Part shown: positions 33,698 to 49,026 of the stretch, in pieces
Layout of the letters: the number at the start of each line of letters is the position of its first letter
Numbering within the stretch: the first letter of the stretch is position 1
NCBI GenBank assembly: GCA_963678675.1
Contig: OY783192.1
Span: 32,333,250 to 32,397,249, forward strand
DNA: 64,000 nucleotides
Reading direction: 5' to 3'
DNA from: Xiphydria camelus
Lineage: Eukaryota > Arthropoda > Insecta > Hymenoptera > Xiphydriidae
The notes under the pieces: generated by a model
Seen by the model: the letters and a program-made list of their open reading frames with translations, nothing else
The model's database searches: none
Told to the model about the DNA's origin: nothing
Program-made: the position numbers and the translations under genes

Positions 33698-36600
33698 ATG
33701 CTTTCCGCCGCTGCAAACAGCAGAAAAGAGAAAAAGAAAGCACCGAGAAAAAGCGGTACCAGGCAAAAACGACCGAGAAGCGCGACACCGATGCGTCCAG
33801 TGGCTATTGCACCAAAAACAAATTGTCTAAATCAGGGCATTATAATTAAGAGCGAACCAAATTTTATTGCCCTAACGTCGGGGATGAATCAATTAGTTCC
33901 TGCTAATTACAATAACACGCTCGCGGAGGATTTTGATCGTTATTCCGATAATACGAAGGTTTCGGATATCATTTCGAACCCAGGGAGCGCGAAACGCATG
34001 AAACTTTCAACGAAAATTAACGCGACGCAGTATATATTGGTTCAAAGTAAAAATGTCGACGCTTCGAACACCGTTGCAGCGGCACAAATTAACGATAAAA
34101 TACTATGGCAATCTTCGCAAGGACCTCTTCAAGAGACTCCCTTCGTTAAAGGAATTGCAAACGACGTGAACAATGCTGGAATGATAAATTTAGTCGACCA
34201 CAACGACTCATCCGTATCCACGATCGCCGTTTCGAACGGTATCGACCGAATTCCAACGATAGCAAATCTAAAAACGTCGAATACGAACGCGAATTCGGTT
34301 CCAACGCAAAATTGTACGACAACCGATGTATTCAATTTGAACAAAGAACTCAGAATACTCGTACCGAAACTCGATTTAACCGCCTCTGCGACCTCGGTAG
34401 CCAATAAAACCACCGTGTCATTCCAAAAATCTAAATCTCTGAAACCCGTTGTCATTATGGAACAATTGTTGTCTCCCGCCAAGAAACCCAATGCGAAATG
34501 CAAGCAAAGCTTCCCGCAAGGATCAAACAGACCGGTACCTCCGAATGCTGAAAGCGTAAAGGTCGAAAGACAAGTGATATCGACAATCTTACACGCACCG
34601 CCTTCCAAAACGAACGAAATCATCATCGACGAATCGAAGATCATGCATTCCAACGCGTCGAATCCCTACGAGACGAAGGATGAATTTTTCTTGAAAACTG
34701 AGGAATTCCCTACTATCAGCAGCAGTCAGATCGACTCCGTGCTGAAGGCGATAAACAAAGAACTCGTCTCGAACGAAACTACTGGCGACACGAAGAAAAC
34801 TTACAACCACAGTGAAATGAACGATCCCCACTTGCAGCTGAACTCTGGTCAGGTAAGATTCAAGAGAGATTATTAAGCTATCGAGAACAACTATCCGAAC
34901 CCATTGTAATCCCTGTAAAGAAAGCGTATTGAGAGGAACCGCACCCCTCGATACATTTATTCTCACTTTTCAGGATACGGCAGATAAAGGTGCTAAACTC
35001 GAACACTTACATTACACGGATATCGCGGTGAATGCACCTTACAGATTAAAATTATCGGATCAGCCTGAAAATGAAAAAATGGAAACCTCTGAATTGGTAA
35101 TTAGTAAAACACACCGCGAACGCGATATTAATTCTCGTTGATCGTGAGAATTACTTCTTTGTAAACGCCTTTGCAGCTTCTCGAAAAACATATAGACGAT
35201 CTTCAGTACTACAAATGCAAGAAATGCCCTTACATGTGTTTGAATAATAAACAAATGGTGGATCACGTTGCGAAAAATCACTCGAACGTCGTGTTACAAA
35301 ATGAGCAACCTATTTTAAAATGTCCCGGCTGCACGAACACTTTTCATTCTAGAACTTCGCTGCTCTCGCACATTGTGCATGATCATCAGGTATGTATACA
35401 GCGAATGATGCAGCGTTCATCAAGAAATCTGCGAATCATTTTTCTTCATTAATCTATTCAGGTACATCAGAGCGAGGCTGAGATAATGATTCAGAAACTC
35501 TGCCAGGAAGAAAGCCCCGTTGACGAGAACATCGATCCTAAACTCTTTTCTCGAACAGTACAACTTGCAAAAATCGAAAGTGGCAATAAGGAATGCAAAC
35601 AAATAACGACGGATGCCACCGCGACAGATTTCCAATGCAACGTGGAAAGTATAACTCAATCGAACTCTCATTACGCTAGCGGAATGAATAATGCAAGTCC
35701 CGGTAGCGTGCAGACGTTGGACAGTGATTTAATGATCCATAACGAAGTCCAGTATCTGCAGAGCATGGATAATATTCCCATGATAATGTCGAATAATACC
35801 GAAGCCGAGAAATTAGACGGTATACAATTTAACGATGACAATTTTCCTACCGAAAATACAAGCCACATGACAAATGCCAAAGACCCGAAATTGAAAAACA
35901 CCTCTTCAGTGAGAAATGCTAATCTATTAGAAAGTATGAAACACAGTGAAAGGAGTACTAAATTATCGAATTGCAATGAGGAATCTGAACTCGAAAAGAA
36001 AAATAGTCTTCGAGAAGGCCAGGCGCTAAATTGTACGGCCCTTGATACAACGCTCAGTATTGAAAACACTTTCATCGGTGAACTCTGTGAAAACGAGGTG
36101 AAACCCAAAAGTAAAAGTGCAAAACCTAAAAGAAAGGGCAGACCAAAGGGCTGTAGAACAGAGTCCAGAAAACGAAGTTCTACTGAATTGAAGCAACTCG
36201 GACATAAGTAAGAATACGTATAAATGTTGATAAATTGAACTGCTTTTGAATTGAAATTCCCTGTCAAGTAGAACCAAGTATTCTTTCCTTCAATTTCTAA
36301 AACGTTTTGTTGAAATGTACCTAGATGCAGCGTGGAAACTTGCAGTATACGAATGCTGGCTCAGGAAAACGCAGTGTATCACCAAAAGTGTCACGCACCT
36401 ATGGAAGATAAGAATAAAATCAATTACCAATGTCCGGAGTGCTTAGAATTTAAGTCCGATAATTGGAATAACATAGCTGGCCATTTGTGGAGGTCTCACA
36501 TCATCGATATGGAACTACATGCCTGCGACCAGTGTAGCTACAAAACGCCAAGGTAAGGAGAAAGTACAATCTACACGGCAAAACCGGCATCTGTCCATGT

Positions 36601-37527
36601 GACAATCCTTTGTCTACAATGATATATCGCTTATCAGTTTAAGCAATTTGATCAATCAGCACCGCGGAATCCATGGGCACGATAGACCGCACTTGTGCAA
36701 CGATTGCGGGAAAGGTACGCTCCCTGTTTGTGTGATAACGCTACATTTAAAGTCACCTCATGATACATTTTATTATATTTATGTTCGTGTAATACAATTA
36801 ATACAGGCTTCAAGACGACGAAACAACTAAGAAATCATAGAGCACTGCACAGAGCCAAAGACAAGGAACCGTTGCAATGCGACAAGTGTCAGAGGGTCTT
36901 CACGAATGCGAGATTATTAAACTTGCATACAAATTCGGTGCATAAAGATTGCAGACCCTTCAAGTGTAATTATTGCGTGTACATGGCTTCTACGAGAAGT
37001 GCCCTCAAACTTCACTTGAGGCGTCATACGGGTAAATACAAAGACATATTTATATTACGCATCATGGTAAAATAACTTCTAACGTTTATCGATTTCTGGA
37101 TCGACTTATCAGGAGAAAAACCATTTTCTTGCGAGCAATGTTCCTATTCGACTGGTGATCACAATTCTTTAAGGAGACACAAGTTGAGGCACTTAGGTTT
37201 GAAACCCTACAACTGCCCGCACTGCAGCTACGCCTGCATCCAGTCATCCACCTATAAAGTACATCTTAAAAATAAACATCCGGGTAATTCGTAGATTTGT
37301 GTCTTTTATACGTAATTATTGGTTCTATAAAGTCAAATGTAAGAAGAATTCTACAAAAAAAAAAACATTTATTTACAGGTCTGGATCACGGACTTATGTT
37401 CTCCTGCCAGTATTGCTCGTATAAGTCCGTGAAAAAACAAAATCTCTTAACACACATGGCCAAGCATGAACAACAATCATCGAGATCTCAGCAAGATGCT
37501 CTTATAACGGATAATGGTAAAATCTGA
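33698..37527 (+). CDS. C2H2 zinc-finger protein with ten fingers
   Basis: Probable DNA-binding nuclear protein; I do not recognise the orthologue. Exons: 33698-34852, 34974-35096, 35177-35389, 35462-36207, 36325-36552, 36638-36714, 36807-37031, 37113-37283, 37379-37527; 3087 bases, 1028 codons plus stop. The N-terminal half is low complexity and basic at the start (RKEKKKAPRKSGTRQKRPRS). The first two fingers start near residue 435 (YKCKKCPYMC..., LKCPGCTNTF...). A disordered segment with an AT-hook-like KRKGRPKGCR comes next. Eight more C2H2 fingers run to the C-terminus, some in H-x-GEKPF-type linkage (TGEKPFSCEQC). Every intron falls in frame. An in-frame stop in the same exon just before 33698 supports this start. 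Tail-to-tail with the methyltransferase-like gene. Confidence 0.85.
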
Positions 37528-37753
37528 AACTTTATCCGAGTTCTATACAAATCTCTAAGGGAACTGATCGTCAATAGTTAATTCAGTATCTGAATCAACT
37601 GTCGATTGATGCGCTAGTTTATACAAATTTTTAAAAGGAATATCGATTTACAACTTACGTACAACTTACGTACGCGCTATTTCACCTTAGGACTTTGTTA
37701 TTTGTTATTCAAAGTTTATATGAAAATTCGTTATTAAATATATAAATTCGTTA

Positions 37754-38439
37754 TTATCTGACGTGCACGGATACGTAATCTTTGGTGTTCCTAATTTCCT
37801 TTGATGTAGCAAGCCGCCATCCAAGATGGTTAAATTTGCCATCAAACGGCGTAGGATCTGTAGAAGATCCTCTACCATCGCCAGGTCCTATGACCAAAAC
37901 GACGTTTCCACGATAGTTTCTCATGTAATCGAAGAATGCCGTGCCGTTATTGAAATAACAAAATAACAGGGCATAGTCCTGCGGTATTTCAAAGTTATTG
38001 TTTTCATCGTCAATGAAAACGACGTTCTTTAAAAATACAGGAGGAGAATACTTGCTCTGCCACCACAGACGATCCACTTCGACTCCTATCACATCCAAAC
38101 CTTCAACGAATATTAAGAAATTAAGCGAACACGACAAAACGTATCATTCAAAGTTACAATTATCGCATCTGATAAGTGTTTCTACGAATTCTTACCAGAT
38201 TGCCGTTGAATCAACCATTCCAACAAGCCACTGCCACAGCCAATGCTCACGATTCCTTTGCAATTCCTTTTCTCTAATGCATCCTTTATCCAACTTAAAT
38301 CGCTAAACCCAGGCCAAACCCAAAGAAGCTTAAGCTTCTCGAAATTATCTTCCGCGTCCTTTAATTCAATTATCTCCTGCCACTTATCCTGGTGAAACAA
38401 TGTGAGAACTTTTGCTTCGATATCGTTATGATTAGACAT
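37754..38439 (-). CDS. Small methyltransferase-like protein
   Basis: Two exons on the minus strand, 38439-38196 and 38100-37754, joined in phase to 591 bases (196 codons plus stop). Residues 62-75 read GIVSIGCGSGLLEW, the glycine-rich SAM-binding motif I of class I methyltransferases; DVIGVEVDR after the intron fits the acidic end of strand 2. The downstream part (GNVVLVIGPGDGRGSSTDPT) has another glycine-rich stretch. No substrate-defining motif is recognised, so the target is unknown. Mostly cytosolic in character, without signal peptide or membrane segment. The start is the first ATG in the open frame. Its stop is 227 bp from the stop of the convergent zinc-finger gene. Confidence 0.7.
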
Positions 38440-39651
38440 ATTTCGTAACTTGAAAGAGGCACGAATTTAACTCCAATATCTCTCCTCGTTAATTGACGTA
38501 GGAATCTATTTCTGTTTACTTTATTAATAGCGCTTGCCATACGTATATTTCTCTACGAGTTAGACGATTATAGATATATCGACCAATACAATTTCTTATT
38601 ATCGTTATGTATTAAGAGTAACAATATGATACTAAATATCATACGTTTCAATGAGGAAATTCTAGAGCTTTAATCAATTAAATAAAGATTCACGAATTTA
38701 CGGATTTTTACAGAATTCGATCTCGCGCATTGCCAGGCGATAGGTATATTGTTCTTAAAATACTATTACATAATTATCTTACTCTATACACAAGCAGGGT
38801 AATAATCAATGGCAATGAAGTAAATTTTATATCTCTATAATATCGTTTTACGATGAAAATGTACATGGATGCTCTTATAAGCTATCTCTTCCATTTAATG
38901 TGACCAAATAGGTTGTTAATATTTGAATCCTAAATTATATTATTATCGTTACTCGTGTTCTCTGTGTTTAAACTGCGTTTGTTTAATCGACCTATCGATT
39001 CGAGATCGATAAACAGGTGCAGGCGTATCGTGCGTATGCGCGCGGAAACGATGACACGAACACTAGTAAACGAGTACAGATTGAGCTTTTTCTACGAAGG
39101 GTTCCCCGAATAGCACACACTGCTCGCATTTTAAAAACCGAGATTCCTCGAAGATGCCAAATATAAAACCTTTGTCCATTTGACCGACTTTACTCAAATA
39201 GCGGCGATAGCATTTCAAAACGGACGAGGCGAAGTTCTCAATATTCGTAACAAGGAGTGCCAATCGCGCACATGTCACTGGATCGTCAACGTCTCAATTT
39301 TCTCGTAAAAACGAGGCTCGTTTCAATCACCGCTCGTACGTCAAATTGAAACTCATTCGCGAAAAGATGACAAACTATCAAGAAGAGTCGATAAAATCCC
39401 ACTTCTCCCTCGATCCAGTTATTTCACATTCCACGGTTTGCACCCCCAACGAAATATCTAGATCACTCTAGCATCTTCGGCGCGCCATCTATCGTGGGTC
39501 GAGTGGTGCAACCTGTATGCATGGTTTTCATAGTGTCGACGATTTTAGAGTTTAATCCTGCAATTTTTAACTGAAAATTCATCTGAGATCGTAATTGTGA
39601 ACCAGCGGGTCGAATTCGTTGGCCGTGGGATAAGTGGCCCCGAGGCGTTTA
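38440..39651. promoter_or_regulatory. Divergent promoter region between methyltransferase-like gene and Trf4-1
   Basis: The two genes are head-to-head with about 1.2 kb between start codons. Around 38990-39012 are CTATCGATTC and GATCGATAAAC, close to the DRE/DREF core TATCGATA of insect housekeeping promoters (one base off). The 39060-39290 part holds an unassigned minus-strand open frame described separately. Confidence 0.4.
39063..39290 (-). CDS. Unassigned open frame, possible exon or gene fragment
   Basis: Minus-strand reading from about 39290 gives VDDPVTCARLALLVTNIENF, then ASSVLKCYRRYLSKVGQMDK and GFIFGIFEESRFLKCEQCVL, ending TAG. The amino-acid composition is globular-protein-like, with hydrophobic and charged residues well mixed. 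There is no ATG at the left edge and a stop lies just upstream, so it would need an upstream exon or be a relic. I do not recognise the family. It sits in the gap between two divergent genes. Chance remains the simplest explanation. Confidence 0.2.
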   Translation of the reverse strand, partial: VDDPVTCARLALLVTNIENFASSVLKCYRRYLSKVGQMDKGFIFGIFEESRFLKCEQCVLFGEPFVEKAQSVLVY

Positions 39652-44034
<4,383 letters not shown>

Positions 44035-45332
44035 TGAAGTATATCCTACGTTCCTGCGTGTTAATCTAACAAATATGTTTAAAAGACCAACGACGACGAA
44101 TCGTTGTTCGACGCACGATGAGATCCCAGTGTGAATAAGCTTAGCAATACTAGATACAGTCTAAAATTTCAATAATTGACATTGTATCGAAATATCAATG
44201 CGTTTTATAGATTCTTTTTTCTAACATATGCCTTCTAAAAGAAGGGATTGTGTCCGTAGTTAAGCATTTGACATTGTTAAGGACTGCATTATTCCTGTCA
44301 GTATACAAGGTAACGCCGAAATAGCTATACCACGCTTTTACTTTATTTTCTTCGGAACCGTTGGTTCGACGATATCACAAAACTTTCGGACGATTCGAAG
44401 AGTGGAAAAGCCAAGGCGTCGCGTCGATCGGCAGCCGCTTTTCCCGTTTTAATGTACATTGTTATACTTCGCGCGCGCGTTTCGTTTGCAAATTTTTTTT
44501 TAAGAAAAGCAAGAATGAAAAATAACGACTTTATAGTTATCTCGGCTGCTATTCCTATAGTATTACGCACTTATCTCCATCTATAAATAGTAATTGTGTT
44601 CATAGCTGTGTCACACAAATTAATACGAAACTGATCACTGTGGTTTTACACAATAGATATGTTGTTATACATTATGTCTTTCCTGGGGGGGTTACGCGAT
44701 ACCGTAAGAGAGAAAGAGAGAGAGAGATACACTCGTAGATACAACAAAGACTTAGTTTTCTATATGAAACTATATTCTTATAATGTGAGGAGCGTAAAAG
44801 AAAGAAAAATGGTGATAACGGGACTCTTGCCCAATGTAAATATTGTAATATACTCGTAACTTGTGAGATTTTGAAAAATAAGTGTACCAGTTACCCCTAA
44901 TGCATATTTTTATTTCATGTGCGCGTGTCTGTCCAAGCGAACGAACATTTCATACGGTAGTTTTGACAAGTAATTCGCGACATGGATGGGTCAATCCATA
45001 TTCATTTGGAAAGATTAAATATATTCCTTTTGTAATGTACGTAGTTTTCTCATAGCTGCCCAGTCATTTGTACAGATATAGCTGCAGTGTATTAGTTAAT
45101 TCCCAACGTTACATATGTAAATTTGTACGTACGAGAATGTCCGAGTATCTGTTCCTCTGCGCGAATGAGCCTGATAGTTTATTACTGCTGCTATATAACT
45201 TATTGTAATTTGTACAAACTTATGAGAGACTGTATATATAAAATTTAAGCGGTCTTTGTGAGATATCACTTTATTTATATACAATACTGTATCATAATCT
45301 CAAGTACAAACATATAGTTCATTACGTTTCAT

Positions 45333-45338
45333 AATAAA
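45333..45338 (+). terminator. Trf4-1 polyadenylation signal (candidate)
   Basis: AATAAA about 1.3 kb after the stop. The 44035-45332 stretch has no other gene and is best read as a long 3'UTR, with a short GA-rich run near 44708-44730. Confidence 0.5.
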
Positions 45339-45693
45339 ACAGAAAAGCTGGAGCCCTAACAGACCTAATATTTCTTCCTCTTATAGACTTTGCCCTGGAT
45401 ATAAAATCAATTAATTTTTTTAGTAATAATCTGTCATAATTATCAGGAAGAGATTGTGAATAAATGAAAACACCTTCCAAATATTGGACGTTCTATTGTA
45501 AAATGGCTAATGTTCAATGAAAAGGAAAAAAACAAAAAATTGATCTAATGCACGTATGAATAACCAGAAAATAATCAATAACATCAAAGCTTTGGAGCAT
45601 TTAAACATTTTGTATCGTCACTGAATAGAACACTTTTTAAGCTCTATCAGACAAAGGAGAATATCGGTTATCGAATGTGTAATATAAATGGCA

Positions 45694-45699
45694 TTTATT
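45694..45699 (-). terminator. COX4 polyadenylation signal
   Basis: TTTATT on the plus strand, AATAAA on the minus strand, 110 bp after the COX4 stop codon. The interval 45340-45693 between it and the end of Trf4-1 holds nothing recognised. Confidence 0.7.
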
Positions 45700-45808
45700 T
45701 GTTATCACTGCCACTTATGTACAATATATTTATATTTAATACAATTTGTTGGTGAATTATACCGCTACGATAACATGTACACTATTGTACGAAGCGAATG
45801 ATTGTTCA

Positions 45809-46683
45809 TTAACGATCACGACGGTTGATTCCTTCGATTGGGTTGATATCGAGTTTTCTAATACGATCCAGCTGAGCGAGTCGATGCTCTTCGTCAAATG
45901 TCTTAGGGTATGGAGGATAGACTGAAATTAAATTTGAATATAAATCTTGCTTTTCGTAAAGAATACAAACTCCTGTATGGCATTGTGCATAATTTGGGAC
46001 TCACTAATACATTTCTCAAGCATGTATCCGATCGGACAATTGTAAAACTTACCAAAATATCTGCAGAAGATGAACATCCAAATGCCCAGGCTTATGCCAA
46101 CTAATGTCATTCCGATAACTGATTTCCATTCGCCAGTGGGTGCCTCCATTTCGGCAAAGGTCTGACAAAAACTAGCACGGTAAAGCGCTTTCTTTTCTTC
46201 TATAGATAATTTCTTCCAGTCTCCCTTTTCCTTCTCACGGAGGGCCTGGAAGAAGTACAGGAAATCGATCATTTCAAACTTTTACCTCTATTTCTTTGCT
46301 ACTTCCTATTATTAGTAGAGAAAATTTGTATAAAAATGAACACCCTGTTTCTCCGAAACTCAGTGTTTCCAGACCCATGTGCATAGGAACTTTTTCTCTT
46401 ATTTTCATCCAAGGGACCCGTCCTTGAAGTTTGTCGCAATATTACAGAATCATCCGGTATGGACAATTTCATTATAACCTCTTACCTGAATGTCTGGAGT
46501 GTTTTCCTTGAAGCGAATAGCAGGCATGGGGAAATCATGGCGATCGATATAGCTGGGCAATCCATTCATTCCAAATCCGACTATCTCCCTCGATCCTATT
46601 TTTTCATAGTGCCAGGATGATATTCCGGCAGCCTGAACTTTGTTCCCTTGCCGTATGCATGTTGTTAAAATTCTGCACGCCAT
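45809..46683 (-). CDS. COX4: Cytochrome c oxidase subunit 4, mitochondrial
   Basis: Nuclear-encoded subunit of respiratory complex IV, inserted in the inner mitochondrial membrane. Exons on the minus strand: 46683-46486, 46245-46053, 45921-45809; 504 bases, 167 codons plus stop, close to the usual 170-185. The N-terminus MACRILTTCIRQGNKVQAA has the Arg/Ser/Ala-rich, acid-free look of a mitochondrial targeting peptide. Family motifs: GSREIVGFGMNG...YIDRHDFPMPAIRF, ALREKEKGDWKKLSIEEKKA, LYRASFCQTFAEM. One membrane helix spans about 109-127 (VIGMTLVGISLGIWMFIF). The tail FDEEHRLAQLDRIRKLDIN is typical. An upstream non-coding exon with donor GTGAG/GTAAGT at about 47113 is likely. Strong assignment. 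Confidence 0.96.
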
Positions 46684-47104
46684 CCTGGACTGTAAGTCAA
46701 ATCAATTAGAAACGGTGCAGACGCGTGTTATCTTTTGATATAACGTATAGAGGGGCTGAATCTCTTTTTCGTAAATTAGTTGTTAAGGATCAAAGTAAAT
46801 CGTATTCCTTTCACAGAAAATGCGTACACCTACACTATAGCGCATTTTACGATAGACAGGTAGCCGAAACTGCGGCAATCTCTAAACCGCGATTAATACG
46901 CACTTGTCTTGCATACTTCGCTCTAGCAGAAGAGTATTACCTAATCGATAGAAACTTAGAAATCAACGAACGCAGGTGCGAAATACTTGACTACGGAACA
47001 ATGAACGAACCTTACGTAAAATTTAATCTAAATAGGAAGTTCTCCAAGTGAAAGGAACGCGTTATGAAGGCCAGCAATAATTAAATGCTCCTGTTTGGCA
47101 GACG

Positions 47105-47457
47105 TACTTACCTCACCGCCCGCACACTTCTCAATCGAGAACACAGACCAAGATGGCTGATATAATTTCGGAAGTGGTAGGAGTCGAAAGACTATTTAAA
47201 AAGGGGACAATTGTACCAAAAGCGAGTTCTCATTGGTAACATCCGGTGAGAGTAAGCAGTAGTAGCGCCTCGTAGTGGGATTCTTCTGAACTAAAAGTGC
47301 CAGATTTAGTTTCCATGTATTCCTCAAGATGGCGCTAATACATTTAGTTGAAAATTGATATTAAGCTTCAATTGTATCTAACTTCTCGCAAGACGTTAAC
47401 CAACAACCAGGTTCAGATGGTTCGGGCTCTTTTTCACGCGACTGGGAACACGCCAAG
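47105..47457. promoter_or_regulatory. Compact bidirectional promoter of COX4 and RpS7
   Basis: The COX4 5'UTR exon lies on the minus strand at about 47113-47190 (donor on the complement of ACTTACCTCAC). The RpS7 first exon on the plus strand is about 47427-47457, with the pyrimidine start GGCTCTTTTTCAC, fitting a 5'TOP-type start, and donor AAG/GTATGG at 47458. Only about 230 bp separate the two. Transcription starts are inferred, not seen. Confidence 0.5.
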
Positions 47458-48016
47458 GTATGGAGATTTTCAAATGTGACTTCTACATTTATCTATGTGT
47501 ACAATTCGATTAAGACCCTATTAAAAGGAAAATACAATTAGTGCAACGTAAAGTACGCCTTCATTTATTTGTGTAATGCTTTATTTTCTTCGGATGCAAC
47601 TTACTCGGAGTGATCAAAACGGATTTTCTTCGTAAAGTGACCGCACGAATGTGACATTTCAACGTCAATTGTAGTCTGTTATTTGGCATCAAACTGTCGC
47701 AAACCCGAACACCGTCTTCAGCAAATACAATACTTAAGCTTTAATTACAGAACTCGCATAATTTATATTTAAACCATCGCCGAAATAACATAAACAAGAT
47801 CCTAACCTAATCTATCCGAGCAAGTGATGTTTCCCATGGTGTTTCTCATATAATTGAGAGAAGAGCGCAAAACTACTGAACCTAAATTTTTACGATATTT
47901 ACATTGACCTGTACCATTTTAGAAAATCTTGTGATTGTTTACAATCTTATCGATTATCACCGTACATCTATGTAGACGATGTCTATACTTATGTCTTTCC
48001 TTTCATACTGCCCTAG

Positions 48017-49010
48017 ATGTTCACGGCAAGCGCCAAGATAATGAAGAGCGGGGGCGCTGAGCCCGACACGTTCGAGTCTAGCATCTCTCAAGCTCTCCTA
48101 GAATTGGAGATGAACAGTGATTTAAAGTCTCAATTGCGAGAACTTTACATCACCAAAGCGCGGGAGATTGAAACTAATAATAAAAAGGTAATCCTTATTT
48201 TAAAATAGTCTCCGGCCTTCTTCGCAGGCGTGTTCTTAATTTTACTCGACAATTATAATTGACATTACATTCTTCCCTGTTTCAACAGTCCATCATCATT
48301 TACGTACCCATACCAAAACTGAAAGCCTTCCAGAAAATACAGACAAGGTTGGTACGTGAATTGGAAAAGAAGTTTTCCGGAAAGCACGTTATGTTCGTCG
48401 GAGAAAGGAAGATCCTTCCTAAGCCTACTCGTAAGACCCGTGCGAAGAACAAGCAGAAGAGGCCTAGAAGGTACATACTGAGTTTTAAATAAAGCAATGC
48501 AATCATACTTTAATAATCAATGCGGTTTTATTTCTATTCAAATACTGTCGAATTTCATTCATTACATTTTTTGACTTCCTCGTTTCTATCAATCACATAA
48601 ATTATTGATTACCATGAGGTTGAAGTAAAAACTCTATATTTCTACTTTTAATTCCTGTAGTCGCACCTTGACTGCAGTATATGACGCCATCCTGGAAGAC
48701 TTGGTGTACCCGGTAGAAATTGTTGGCAAGAGAATAAGAGTTAAACTTGACGGTTCCCAGCTTATTAAAGTACACCTTGACAAGAATGAGCAGACGAACA
48801 TCGAGCACAAGGTATTGTATATTTTTTTTATTCATTTGTAGGAAAATTAATACGCCGTATATAGTTAAGTAATGCTGATAGATTTTCTATGCTGAACATT
48901 ATCTTTAAACACTGAGACTTTTTTGTCCGCAGGTTGATACCTTTGCAGCCGTCTATAAGAAGCTGACAGGCCGTGATGTAACGTTCGAATTCCCTGAATC
49001 TTACGTGTAA
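48017..49010 (+). CDS. RpS7: 40S ribosomal protein S7
   Basis: Component of the small ribosomal subunit (eS7). Coding exons 48017-48187, 48289-48470, 48661-48811, 48933-49010; 582 bases, 193 codons plus stop, the usual length. The reading includes [78 protein letters not shown] and [16 protein letters not shown], all highly conserved in eukaryotes. A non-coding first exon ends at 47457. ATG at 48017 opens the second exon, directly after the acceptor CCTAG. The N-terminus ([20 protein letters not shown]) is the most variable part. AATAAA follows the stop by 10 bp. Confidence 0.97.
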
Positions 49011-49020
49011 TTTACACTTC

Positions 49021-49026
49021 AATAAA
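49021..49026 (+). terminator. RpS7 polyadenylation signal
   Basis: AATAAA starts 10 bp after the stop codon, giving a very short 3'UTR, common for ribosomal-protein genes. Confidence 0.75.

Noticed and set aside
46725..47051. 108-codon plus-strand frame opposite the COX4 5'UTR intron
   Set aside because: Lies antisense in the inferred COX4 intron; no similarity and no own promoter, so chance is likeliest.
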